Below are positions 34,713-46,819 of a stretch of DNA of 64,000 nucleotides, in pieces. The notes beneath the pieces are model-generated. The model saw only the letters and a list, made by a program, of their open reading frames with translations. It was not told where the DNA came from and made no database searches. The position numbers were made by a program, and so were the translations under genes. Every line of letters begins with the position of its first letter. Position 1 is the first letter of the stretch. The stretch is from Casuarina equisetifolia (taxonomy: Eukaryota > Streptophyta > Magnoliopsida > Fagales > Casuarinaceae), in contig CM052354.1 of assembly GCA_028551475.1 (NCBI GenBank), positions 29,597,258 through 29,661,257 of the forward strand, read 5' to 3'.

Positions 34713-35015
34713 AGCCGTTAATATAAAAATTAATATGCCTATTTAAATGAAGCCATTGATTTAAAAAATGATCAGCCAATTTTAAAATCTTATGCCACAT
34801 TTAAATCCAAACAATTTGAATTTAGAAACAAATGCAAAGATTTAAAGTTAATCGTCAATTTAAGATTTAAATCTTTTGATTTATTTTTAATTTCAACTAT
34901 TTGGATTTAAATGTAGCATACGATTTTAGAATCAAATGGTAAGATTTAAATTTTCTGATTAGTTTTAAATCAATGGCTTCATTTAAATAAGTATATTAAT
35001 TTTTATATTAACGGC
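34713..35015. repeat. About 300-bp imperfect palindrome in tandem unit 1
   Basis: The left arm begins GCCGTTAATATAAAAATTAA and the right arm ends with its reverse complement (...TAACGGC). The words 'cctatttaaatgaagccattgattta' and 'ccacatttaaatcc' are mirrored in the second half. The centre near 34,868 is the perfect palindrome AAGATTTAAATCTT. It could be a foldback MITE captured in the satellite. No flanking target duplication is obvious. Confidence 0.85.
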
Positions 35016-36385
35016 GGGAGGACTACATTCAATTTGAAAATTGTATGGTAGACTTAAATCTAGGAATTGGATCTAAAATCTATAGGTTTAAAATCAAATT
35101 TTAGATTAAAAATACAAATGTTGGATGTATAATAACCCAAAAGATTTAACTTATCCTGTTAATTTAAACATTGATGTGCATATTTGAATCAAGCCACTAA
35201 TTTAAAATTGATCAACAAACTTAAATCATATTGTCTATTTAAAAATCATATTGAAGACTTAAATCTAATCATTGGATCTACAAGTTGTAAGTATAAAATC
35301 CAATTTTAGATTTAAATTCCAACATTTAAATTTAAAAATAAACCAAAAGATTTAAGCAGCTATTAATTTAAAAGTCAATATGCATATTCAAATTAGACCA
35401 ATGATTTAAATCATAAAGTTGATTTAAAAGTCATATGACATATTTAAATCAAGCCATTAGATTTAAAATCTAAAAATTTCAAATCATGTTTAAAATTTAA
35501 ATTCCAACCATCGGATTTAAAAATAAACTAGAAGATTTAAATGGGGTTCTTAATTTAGAAATCAATATGTAAATTAAAATCAAGTAGTTGATGTAAAATT
35601 TATCAGTAAATTTTCCGTTTTCAAATTCAAATGGTAAGATTTAAATTTTCTGATTAGTTTTAAATCAATGGCTTCATTTAAATAAGCATATTAATTTTTA
35701 TATTAACGGCGGGAGGACTACATTCAATTTGAAAATTGTATGGTAGACTTAAATCTAGGAATTGGATCTAAAATCTATAGGTTTAAAATCAAATTTTAGA
35801 TTAAAAATACAAATGTTAGATGTATAATAACCCAAAAGATTTAACTTATCCTGTTAACTTAAACATTGATATGCATATTTGAATCAAGCCACTAATTTTA
35901 TATTGATCAACAAACTTAAATCATATTGTCTATTTGAAAATCATATGGAAGACTTCAATCTAATAATTGGATCTACCAGTTGTAAGTATAAAATCGAATT
36001 TTAGATTTAAATTCCAACATTTAAATTTAAAAATAAACCAAAAGATTTAAGTAGCTATTAATTTAAAAGTCAATATGCATATTCAAATTAGACCAATGAT
36101 TTAAATCATAAAGTTGATTTAAAAGTCCTATGACATATTTAAATCAAGCCATTAGATTTAAAATCTTAAAATTTCAAATCATGTTTAAAATTTAAATTCC
36201 AACCATCGGATTTAAAAATAAACTAGAAGATTTAAATGGGGTTCTTAATTTAGAAATCAATACGTAAATTAAAATCAAGTAGTTGATGTAAAATTGATTA
36301 GTAAATTTTCCGTTTTCAAATTGTATACCATATTTAAATTCAAATAGTTGGCTTAAGAAATAAATTGGAAGATTTAAATCCTTTA

Positions 36386-36687
36386 GCCGTTAGTATAAAA
36401 ATTAATATGCCTATTTAAATGAAGCCATTGATTTAAAAATTGATTAGCCAATTTTAAAATCTTATGCCACATTTAAATCCAAACAATTTGAATTTAGAAA
36501 CAAATGCAAAGATTTAAAGTTAATCGTCAATTTAAGATTTAAATCTTTTGATTTATTTTTAATTTCAACTATTTGGATTTAAATCTGGCATACGATTTTA
36601 GAATCAGATGGTAAGATTTAAATTTTCTGATTAGTTTTAAATCAATGGCTTCATTGAAATAAGCATATTAATTTTTATATTAACGGC
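36386..36687. repeat. The same palindrome in tandem unit 3
   Basis: It has the same arms and centre as the palindrome at 34,713-35,015, with a few substitutions. The short unit 2 (35,031-35,725) keeps only the right end of the palindrome, so its deletion removed the left arm and centre. Confidence 0.85.
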
Positions 36688-37160
36688 GGGAGGACTACAT
36701 TCAATTTGAAAATTGTATGGTAGACTTAAATCTAGGAATTGGATCTAAAATCTATCGGTTTAAAATCAAATTTTAGATTAAAAATACAAATGTTGAATGT
36801 ATAACAACCCAAAAGATTTAACTTATCCTGTTAATTTAAACATTGATGTGCATATTTGAATCAAGCCACTAATTTAAAATTGATCAACAAACTTAAATCA
36901 TATTGTCTATTTGAAAATCATATGGAAGACTTAAATCTAATCATTGGATCTACAAGTTGTAAGTATAAAATCCAATTTTAGATTTAAATTCCAACATTTA
37001 AATTTAAAAATAAACCAAAAGATTTAAGCAACTATTAATTTAAAAGTCAATATGCATATTCAAATTAGACCAATGATTTAAATCATAAAGTTGATTTAAA
37101 AGTCATATGACATATTTAAATCAAGCCATTAGATTTAAAATCTAAAAATTTCAAATCATG

Positions 37161-37500
37161 TACTTCCTTTTTTTTTTTTTTTTTTTTGTAGAATGAAATA
37201 CTATGCCCTACTCAATCATTGCAATCAATTTCTTCCCATGCTGCATCTTTCTTTTAACCTTTATTTATCTCAAACAAACTTCCATCTTACAAGTGAACAT
37301 GTTCATGGGCGTGGGACAATAAGATAAGTTGTTTAAGGCTTATGGCTATATATACGTGGATGTCATTAAAAAAATGGATAAGAATCAAGACTGAGTGGGG
37401 TGACTGGTGATAAATAAATAAGGTTGACTTAAAAGGCTTAAACGATCCAAAGAATAGCCTAAATCATTTTCTCAATTAGATGCAGCCTAGATTTTGCCTC
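37161..37500. other. Poly-T tract and unassigned DNA
   Basis: A run of about 22 T at 37,168-37,189 ends the satellite array and may be the tail of a minus-strand retro-insertion. The following 300 bases match nothing else in the window. Confidence 0.4.
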
Positions 37501-38650
37501 AAGAGAAAATCAAACAAATTCTAAGATCTACGTGAGATCTAAGAAAATCACATACTTCACATGAATGTTCTCTAAAGATACACACAATTTCAAAAATGAA
37601 GGACTTTTAGTGCTCAATAGGTGGATCAACATAATCAGAATCACACTTAACTCACACCACAATTGCAGGTTTGAACAAAATCTATATCTTCCAAAGAATC
37701 ACCAAGAATTCACAACAAGGGATGTAATCATGACATAAGAAAAAAAAATTTCAATCAAATTTAGCACAATAGTTCTTTCCCTACCCCAAAACTTGAATGA
37801 AGCATTGTCCTTAATGCAAAAACAAAAGAAAGCAATAATAAAGAAGAAATAGGAATGAGAAAACTCCCTTGATTGTAGGTCATATCCACGTAGAGCTCTG
37901 AAAAGATGGTTGTGACAACTTCTAATGAAAAGACTAAAACGAAATTGCTTGGGTTGTCTCTCAAGAATCGCTTGCTTTATAGTTTTCAGCCAAACTATCC
38001 TGGATGTTGTTGCTCAAGGAGGATGAAATTGTAATAGTTTAGGAGATAGTTTGTGTTGTAAAACAGTTGAACACTCTTCAATTAACCTCACGATCTCATA
38101 TATTTCCAGCTTCCTTTTATTGTCCAATATCTCTTTTTCAAAAACTTTTCATAACTGAATAGTTGAGTTGAAGCATCTACAAAAGGAATGTTAATGTGCA
38201 ATTCTGAAGATACATCAAAGAATTCTAAAAATTGCTTATCTTTTGCATGTTGCTGGAATCTTTGGGAAGATGGACTGGAGGTACATAGGGCTTAGGATTT
38301 TCTAGAAATAGTTTGACCTTGGGTGCCTCCATAGGTTGTATGTGGAAATCATTATTTGTATAATTGACAATCTTCTCCTCAGCATCATCTTCTCCCACAT
38401 GCTTGCCATTTGTTAGGGTTATTGCTTTTATGATATTTATAGGGTTTTTCTCTATATTGCTAGGTAAAAAACCCTCTTGTCTCTTTGAGATCATATTGAT
38501 TAACTGACCCAACTACAAATCCAATTTTCTAATTAAAGCTTCTTGGTTTTTAAGCCTCACCTCTTGGTTCAAAATTCTCTCTTCAGTACTCTCCATAAAA
38601 TTCTTTGTGGTGATGGCTAGATTGGTGACTATATTATCTCTTGGACTTTT
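37500..38650 (-). mobile_element. Fragment of a Ty3/gypsy-type LTR retrotransposon (gag region)
   Basis: On the minus strand 38,512-38,225 reads GQLINMISKRQEGFLPSNIE, then AITLTNGK. This is the conserved stretch at the gag end of plant gypsy elements (relatives have GSLPSNTE..NP and KAITLRSGK). The adjoining sequence to about 37,500 looks like the same element. Neither LTR nor polymerase domains are seen. Old and broken; limits approximate. Confidence 0.7.
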
Positions 38651-38670
38651 CTCCATATTGCTAGGCAAAG

Positions 38671-39290
38671 TTGTTCTGCAACAACAATGGCCAATCCATA
38701 CTTAACGTATTTGATAACAACTACACTATCCACAAAATTTTCTATCAAAACCATACCCTTCGCATCTTAAGCGTTGCCTTTTCTAATTCAAACTCCAATT
38801 GTATTCCTCAAATAAAAAACATACCCTTTCCTAGCCCTCAATTTGAGCTTGTACCAAGACAAACCTATCTATGTCTACTTTATAATTGCAACAACTTTTC
38901 TCTCCTACACGACCTTCCATGGGTGAATAACCATTGTTATGGAGATAATAAAACTTATTTGGTTGTGGTCTCACTTGAGAAGAATAGATATTTGGGGGAA
39001 GCATCAAAGGAGTGCATGATTGGGTTAGTGGCACCCATTGAAGCTTACGGGGGAACAACTAATAGGCTTCAAAGGGTCTTGGAACATGGGTTTTGGCTTA
39101 AATGGGAAGCCCACAACTATAGTACTTACAAGGAAAGCAGAGGCACATGTGGGTTCAACAACGTTTCATATGTTTCCTAGTGCTTCTATCCCGATGGAAT
39201 TCATTAGGAGCGCTATGATTTTGGTTAGTTCTCTCTCACTTTATGGATTCTTCTCTTTCTCAGTCTTAGAAATGTGATAGAACTTATTGG
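38671..39290 (+). pseudogene. Ectodomain fragment of an LRK10L-type receptor-like kinase
   Basis: The 169-residue open stretch 38,671-39,180 looks like the galacturonan-binding plus WAK-associated C-terminal ectodomain of the LRK10L/WAKL-like receptors. It shows FPFPSPQFEL-type spacing, a YNC motif, the RVLEHGFWLKWEAH segment (family: ..L..GF.L.W.A) and CGFNNVSYV. In-frame stops follow at once (39,178-39,180 and 39,205), before the transmembrane and kinase parts, which are absent. The N-terminal cysteine-rich start is also missing at the junction with the gypsy fragment. So it is a truncated, non-functional piece. Identification rests on motif memory. Confidence 0.6.
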
Positions 39291-42200
39291 GCTTGAAAAA
39301 GTTAATGATATTTTTCTACTCTTGAAGCTTATCATAATCTCTAATTGAATAATCATTCTTGTGCTTAGGGAAAATAAAACTCTCAACGTACAAGATTTTA
39401 CCTTTAGGTTTATCATGATAGCTGATAAGCAATTTAGGTACAACTGTTGGTCAAACTTTATGATCATTTACTATGATTTACAGTGGAGGACATTACTAAT
39501 ATATGGAATCTCACATGTTAACTTTAGTTGGAGTTAGAAGTTCACAAACCTATAAGCTCCATCCTAAATTCAAATTATAGTAGATATAGGGCCTAAGTGT
39601 AAATTGATCCAATTCTTATACTTCTAACTATCCTTGTTAAAGACTAGAAACGAGAGTTTTTGTTTAAAAAAAATAAAAAATTGAAGAAGGTAGAATTACC
39701 CTTTGGATTTAAAAGTTTAGGTGAACTTTTGAATTAAATTTTTTAATATAATATTAAAGTTCAAGTTCAAGTGTTATACTCGTTCATGTGTAGATAAAGA
39801 TCCTCATAGAAATTATTTTCTTCAAGCTCGAAATGATGAGGCATATTAAAAATGGTGTAATATAAGTTTTATTATATCTCAATCTTGCTTTAAAAAAATT
39901 TTTATAAGAAAAAACACTTTACTCTTAAATTATCTTTTAAGTAAAAAGTAACTTTCTATAACTTATTCCATTTTTCAAAATCATTACTCTTTCCTTTTGA
40001 TAAACTATTAACTTCCTTGTTAGCATAACTGTTGCATATGTTACTGCACTTTCACTTTGCTTTGCAAGTGTTTTTCATATGGCTCATGTGTTCATGCACT
40101 CCATGCACCCATAAGCACACACTTTTGATCTCAACACACAACCTAATTTATTATTTATTCATAAAGTCTACTCAACTTTAGGCCAATATTTTCTTGCTAC
40201 TTATTTTTGTCTAGTAACAAATGGGCCATCGTTTCCTACTCTTCCCACGTAATTGTAAGTCACCTTAATTATGTTAGGGAGAAGGTTAAATTAATGGATA
40301 AAGACAAGATAATAATTTTATTAATTTAAGTTTCTCTGAATTCATTAATGAGTATAACGTTTCAACAATTTTATATGCTAGTGTGGAATGGTAAGAATTA
40401 AGAATAATGTAATAAAAACTGTATTTTGGTTAAATCTTACTTAATAATATTTTTATAAGGACAAATATTTTTTCATATTTTTCAATAGTATTATGCTTTC
40501 AAATATAATATTAGAATCTAGATTAAGTGGTGAGAACACCAATATACTAAACCTAGAAGTTCAAAGTAGTTTGCTAAGGATACATACCTTTGACATGAAC
40601 CTCTTGATAGTGGAAAATGTTAAAATAGTTCCCAAAAAAAAATAGTTAAAATTTATTTGAAAAACTCCTTTATAAAAAGAAAATACTGTATTAGTTTTGA
40701 ATTAACTTTCTAGTATTCTTATGCCTTTTGACATTAAATCCTTGAAAATAAAGGATGAAATGAGGAGTTATGAAAAGGTAGCAGCTGTAAGGTTTAATGA
40801 CCAACCAAGAAGAAGGGGGGTTGAATTGGTTTTCTAAGGAACAATATAATAATGTCCTAATTTTATTCCAACATTAGATATCAATGATAGCCACTAATGT
40901 ATTGTTGCTTCCAATGAAGTTGGAAAAATGGATCAGTGGCAAACCATATGACACTAACACTGAATAATTATTTATTTTATTTAATGTTCTTTTATTTGCA
41001 CTCAAATGATGCAGGGAATAGGGGAAAGGATTTTTATTCATGACGGATAGGTTATAAAATGTCACCATTGAAGTTGGACCTAGAAAGATAAACATGTCAT
41101 TCTCCTTGACTTTTAGACAACTAGAGTGCATTTACAATAGTAAAACAGTGGTAAGTTTTTTCCTATTACATAGATGTTAGCCTTGAAATCGGATAGAATT
41201 ATTGAAATTTTTTTACAGATACAAAGTGTTGACAAAGTGACCCAACTTGTTTTTACAGTTTTGGAAAAATATGCTTGCTTAGAGGTGATGAATTGTTTAT
41301 TTTCTTTGGAATTCTGTTCTTGTTCCAATTAAAGGTGTTTTGTGTGTTCATTCTAGTTACAAGGATGATTGGAAGCCAATTTAGTTAAACTTTCATCATT
41401 AAATGTTTGTCACGCCAGTTAGATGTTCCAATATAGTAGGGCTATCTTTGGTATGGTTTAAGCTTAAGAGACTCTAATCCCTAAGTACTCAAAATTTTCT
41501 TCCTTCAATTAGGATATGATTATAACCAAGTGTTGTGCCTATTGACACATCAGTTATATGGTCTCTCACAAGACTCTAATGCATCTATTTCTCGACCTAA
41601 CAAGTCCCTTTTGAATGTCATTTCAAAATTAGTACGTCATCTTTTTTCATTGTCACTCACATGGTCATGATTAATAAACTATGAATATAATGTGAAATAG
41701 AAAGGGTTAGAATAACTGCTTCTAATAAAGTTAAAGCAATAAATTTTAGCTTAAATATCAAGAGTTGCTACCTTACCTCATGCATCATGTCTTTTCATAT
41801 AGCCTGTCAAGTCTTTGAACTTTACTAATAATTCATTTTTGGTTCCCATCTTTTCTAAAGACATCTCATTATTATATAGGTACCACCTAAGGTTATTCGT
41901 GAACCCTAGTTCATAAGGTTCACTAACAATTCAATTTGTGGATCTATCAGGTCATCATTTTGTTCACATATTTAGTTTTTTAGGCCTAGATTGATTTTGC
42001 ATTTTAGGAACCAAAAGCTCTTTATTTAGTGGTCAACATAGTTTTAGGCCTATAATTATCCTTAATATGTGTGAACATTCACATTATAATTACATATTAG
42101 TAATAGACATCAGATGTTTAATTCACCTATCCATTACCTTCTCATGTTTGTGTCAACGATATTCATTATACACATGATTCAATTGTTTATTTTCCCATGG

Positions 42201-43514
42201 CGTGTTTAGTTTACTTGTCTTTTCCTTTTTTTCTTTTTTTCTTTTTTTTTCTTGTTAGGTAACCCAACCTTACAAAGAGAAAGAACATGCTAAAGTTGAA
42301 TACACTTAAGCCATAACACAGTTTTTTTTTCCCCTCTTTTTGAATAAAAGAAACAAATTAGTCATACATTGTTTAATGGTATCAATTGTTAACATCATTG
42401 TGGCGCTAATACTCCCCATTTGAACATTGAGCAGTTCTACAAATTTTATTTGCAGATTGTCCAGTTCCTGTAAAAGATGACATTAGGGAAGAGGTAATCA
42501 CGTGATTGGCAACGAATATGGTCATGGACAAGTTGTTCTATACTTAGTGTGATGGAAGACATTTCTTAAAGCGAGAAACTCACCTACAATTTTTTATTTC
42601 AAATTTATACTTCAAAAATCTTTCGTGAAAGATTACCTATAAGTTTGTGAATACCTCAACCTAGGCACATGATAGAAGTCATAGGAAGATAGATTATGTC
42701 ATTTGCCGGGCAGGAAAATTAAAACCCCACTCTAAAGATTTCATGAATTTTAGCAAGTTTGTGTTCTAATACATTTACTAGCATTTTTAATTTTTATTTG
42801 ATTAAATGTTTGGCTTAGGAATACACTTTCTACATGTGGAATCCTTTGTGCAATAACTCTAAACTATTTGTTTCTAGACCTTTTGAGTGCCTTATCTGCC
42901 TTTGTGCTGTGATTACGGTAAACTGAACTCCTCAAGTACTCCGAGATTAACATATTGATCCATGTGACTTAAAACTCCTTAAAACAACATAAGTGGTTTT
43001 TTGAAGACGACATCCTTTCTCAAAAAGCCTGACTGTTCTATTTGTTTATTTCCTTTTTGCTTTTATTGAACACTCCAACAAGTCACTAGTAATTATAATC
43101 CAAACTTCAGATCTATAGGCATGATTTTGCAAGTTCGTCAAACTAACTTACATCAATAACTATCTTTTTTTTCTTTTTTTCCCCTTAAACGAACTTAGAT
43201 AGAAAAATGATAGTTCAGTTATACATGAATTTTCTTTTTCTTTTTTTCTTCCCACTTAGTTTTGGGTACGACTGAAAGCAAACCAAACAACAAAAGGTTA
43301 AAAAGCACCAAACATACTTGAAGCAGCGAATAAAGGCACAAAAACAACATCAAACCAACATTTCAGAACCCAAAAAAAAAAAAAAGGTTAATTCATTCCA
43401 AACATGTAACACAATGTTGAAAAGGATTGCGAGTAGGAGCAATGCAAAGACATGCGATGCTAACTTAAGGTAAGGCCTACTTTCTCATTGCGCCATACTT
43501 CCAGCCTACCGATG
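39291..43514. other. Intergenic DNA downstream of kinase A; partly homologous to 61.9-62.7 kb
   Basis: About 41,110-41,480 is homologous to 62,070-62,340, the 3' flank of kinase B, as expected for tandem duplicates. About 43,290-43,480 matches 29,550-29,690 and 59,110-59,240. No gene is recognised between 39.3 and 43.5 kb. Several homopolymer T tracts are present (for example 42,227-42,252). Confidence 0.5.
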
Positions 43515-46500
43515 CTAATCAAACAGGGCACTGACATATCCTTGCAAAGCTATAACAATCTGCATAGTTTCCAAGGAATAGGACAAGTTAGAAGCTTCCT
43601 ATCTCAAGCATAAAGACCATCTGTACTCTTCAACAAGATGAGACATTATTGCGTTCCTAATTTAGCTGAATCAATCCTTCTTTACCTCTCATAATAAGAA
43701 GGAGAAGGAAAGGTACTTTTGGCTTGACATGAATCAACCATTGCAACCATTATGTCCTATTACCCGTTCAATGACCCACGCACACTTCACAGGCTTGGTT
43801 TAACAAGCAAAGAAATAAGGAATAAAAAATGAAGAATCTGACTCTACCTGGCTCATTCGTGGTCGACGGGATGCTGAACAACGCACACAAGCTAACGCAC
43901 AAGCAGCCATTAAAGTCATCTGCCACTCGTCATAATCATTATGCAACCTTGGATCAACGAGAGCACCAAAGTCTTCACATTTCAGAGCTTGTATGAGCAA
44001 AGGCCTCGCCTATAATGCCAACAGGATTCAATTTTTCTATATGACATCCCAAATAAAAGTTTATTCATATAATGGGCACGGTTGTGAATCTAAATAATGA
44101 ACTCACCCAGTCCGCCAAGGTTGAATGGGGTGGGTCAATGGGTTTGCGTCCAGTGATCAACTCTAAAAGCACGACCCCATAGGAGAAAACATCTGATTTG
44201 TCTGTAAGTTTCCCAGTTAAAGCATATTCTGGATCCAAATAACTGTCACAAGAGAGGATGTGAGAACTAGCAAAATGCATCCTAACTTGGGCACATAAAG
44301 ATCATGAATTCATATTACATAATCCTAAGTAGAAAACCAAACAAAGAATACAGTGGTAAAATGAATATAAGATTCAATAAAAGGAGGATGAAACACAGTT
44401 GACAAAGATGGCCATATTAAAATATATTCTGTCTAATAATAAAAGCAACCAGTTAAAATATCAAAGAAACTGGTCTTTACCCATTAATTCCCATTATCCC
44501 AGTGGAGACATGAGCATCAAAATCAGAAACAAATCTTGCGAGTCCAAAATCAGAAACCTGAGCAAAATATTCGTCCACTTTGTTATTTGAGTCGTGACTT
44601 TGCAACTCAAGATGAGCTTTTCCATTATATAACTTCCATCCAAGATAGTTCAAAATATAACAAATTTCAAGAAATCAATATTGCAACTATACCTTTGCGA
44701 CAAACTCGAAATCTAGCAGTATGTTAGATGCCTTAATATCACAATGAATGATATTGCGGCCACCTACATACACATAAGATTAAGATATGGGCTGAAGTTT
44801 AGAAATAGGAAAACTCAAAGAGACTAACTCACAATTCTCATGAAGGTACTCTAGTCCTCTTGCAACTCCTAAAGCAATTTTCAGTCTTGTGGGCCAATCA
44901 ATAATTGGTTGGCTTTTTCCTGCAATAAAAATTCTCTATCAAGACCATAAATCCATCAAAAGAAAGAACAATCTAACCGGTTTTCAATTATATGAAGCAT
45001 CCAGTAACTATTGTCCTTGTTTACTATTGAGTTTAATTAATAGACTTACAGATTGAAACAATATTTTCAAAAGACTTACATTGTGACATAAAACCAATAA
45101 TAATCACCCATCAAACTTCTATCCTAGCCCATGGAGTAACAATTAATTGAAGAAAAAAAGGTAGAACAATAAAGAGAAAAGCATTGAATCTTCTAAAGAG
45201 GATAGCACCAATTCTGGGGTTTAATAGCATAGCGTTACGTGTTAATTAGGGGGGGCTTTTTCTTTTTTTTTTTGGGAGGGAGGGGGGGTGTAAAGGAGAA
45301 GAGTTCCAAGATGAAGACCCTAACTCACCATGTAAGTGGTACTCCAAGGTATTGTTTGGAACAAACTTATAGACAAGCAGTCTATGGGATCCAGTATCAC
45401 AAAACCCTACCATTGAAACAAGATTCGTGTGATAAATCACACAAATACTCTTAAACTCTTTAAGAAACTCATCCCCTCCCAGCACACTCCCAGCTGTCAA
45501 CTTCTTGACAACCACTTCCATCCCATTGAAAAAGACTCCTTTGTGCACAGACCCAAATGCACCTTCTCCAAGGAAGTTGGCGGCTGAGAATTCATCTGTT
45601 GCCGTAGCTAATAACTCGTATGGAAAAATTTCCTTTGCCAAACCTGATAATCCTCCTGGTATCATCATAGGATCATCTGGTGAGTGAGGTGGTTGCAATG
45701 CAACAACTGGAGGAGGAGAGGGCTGCTTCAACACTTCACCATGACTCGCTGGCTGGGGGGACTTGTGTTGCAAAAGCTGCGGTTGAGGATCATTGTAGGG
45801 TCCAACTAGCAATTCCAACAAAGATAAAAAAATGAGCTAATTATAATCTAATTCATCAGTCAAACTTTGGACACCAGAAAAAAGAAAACAGTAGTGGCAA
45901 AAAAGCATTAATCATTAAATGCATGTATCGCAAACAAAGTAGTGGATTGCAAAGAGACAACTTCATTATAGAGTCAATTGTATTGGGAAATTTCTTACAA
46001 GAAGAAAATGACCCTCAAAGCTCACAAAATTGAGAACACAAGGCTCCTTCTTCAATGAAGGCTCCACCTTATGTTTAAATCTCCTAACAAAATCCAACCC
46101 TTTTCTTTCTCTATTTTCTTATCACATAACCATAATCCTTAACCTAAAACAACTGAGTTTTAAATACTCCGAAGAAAATCTAGAATACCAAATCCACCAC
46201 AATATCCGTAAAAACCATGCTCTTTTGTGCATGTATACAAACAGAATCCTGGAAAAATATCAGTTATCAAATCCGCTCACTAAATCTACTTTCAAACCCA
46301 TACGAATGGACCACGCATGTGTTGTCAACAAAACCTATAACAAAAAATTTTTAATACAAGAAAACTTCAAATCTATGAGCGCCTCGGAAAGTAAAACATA
46401 CCACGTGAATTCTTCGTAGTAATGGAAAAACACATTAGGGTTTAGCACGGTCACCGAATCAACAAAAATCAAGAACCGAAAACCATTATAAATTCTAATC

Positions 46501-46756
46501 GAAAAAGAAATCGACAAACCCATAATCAAAACCAAGTGCCTCTGGCTAAACCTTTTCTCATGACTAAAAGGAAATCCCAAATCAGAACACGCAAACTAAA
46601 ATTTTAGTGACGCCTACAAAGTGGAAAATAAAAAATAAAAATAAAACTCATACCTCCGGTCCCAGGGGATAGAGGTGAAGGCGAGTAGTGGCCCTCGACT
46701 GAAAAGGGCGGACAGGTGCGACGTAGTCTGTCGTATTTTTCGAGAGTTCCAGACAT
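43515..46756 (-). CDS. PERK-like, non-RD protein kinase (copy A), apparently intact
   Basis: Eight exons join in phase: 46756-46654, 45805-45329, 44919-44833, 44763-44693, 44557-44481, 44242-44107, 44009-43848 and 43559-43515, giving 385 residues. All introns are GT-AG. Residues 1-85 are rich in Pro, Ser and Gln with no membrane segment. The kinase domain runs from about 95: Gly loop GEGAFGSV (114-121), VVVKK (Lys 135), a helix-C Glu at about 151, catalytic loop HCDIKASN (229-236), DFG (249-251), PEYA, and [16 protein letters not shown]. The family (PERK and extensin-like kinases) is membrane-bound Ser/Thr kinases of cell-wall signalling. Here Cys replaces the Arg of HRD, so it is non-RD, and the tail ends soon after the kinase ([14 protein letters not shown]). 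An upstream in-frame ATG at 46,862-46,864 would add 36 residues. Exon limits rest on reading frame and on identical exon sizes in copy B. Expression is unknown. Confidence 0.8.
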
Positions 46757-46793
46757 GGCTGCAGATTTCGAGTTATCTCTCCCGAGAAGAAGT

Positions 46794-46819
46794 AGAGAGA
46801 GAGAGAGAGAGAGAGAGAG
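46794..46819. repeat. (GA)n microsatellite in the leader of kinase A
   Basis: A perfect GA/CT run ends about 40 bases upstream of the likely start codon; in the sense of the gene it is a CT tract. If the upstream ATG at 46,862-46,864 is used, the tract is translated as alternating Leu-Ser. Confidence 0.95.

Larger units (their letters stand above)
34054..37160. repeat. Satellite-like tandem array, unit about 977 bp with higher-order structure
   Basis: Units begin with 'aatttgaaaattgtatggta' at 34,054, 35,031, 35,726 and 36,703, giving lengths 977, 695, 977 and 458 (last one cut). Copies are about 97 percent alike by eye. The 695-bp unit lacks about 280 bp. Inside each unit lie four to five diverged sub-repeats of roughly 140-210 bp built on the words 'gatttaaatc' and 'aataaac.agaagattta'. 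Each full unit ends with a palindrome. The array starts exactly where unit D loses homology to unit E. It ends abruptly at a poly-T tract (37,168-37,189). Extremely AT-rich, no coding region. Confidence 0.95.

Noticed and set aside
34054-37160. Regular repeats as a possible CRISPR array
   Set aside because: Unit length is about 977 bp, there are no short identical repeats with unique spacers, and the genome is a plant's.
40790-40860. Words resembling the start of some plant LTRs (G-rich 'ggggggttgaattgg')
   Set aside because: No paired end, target duplication or internal domain could be found, so no element is called.
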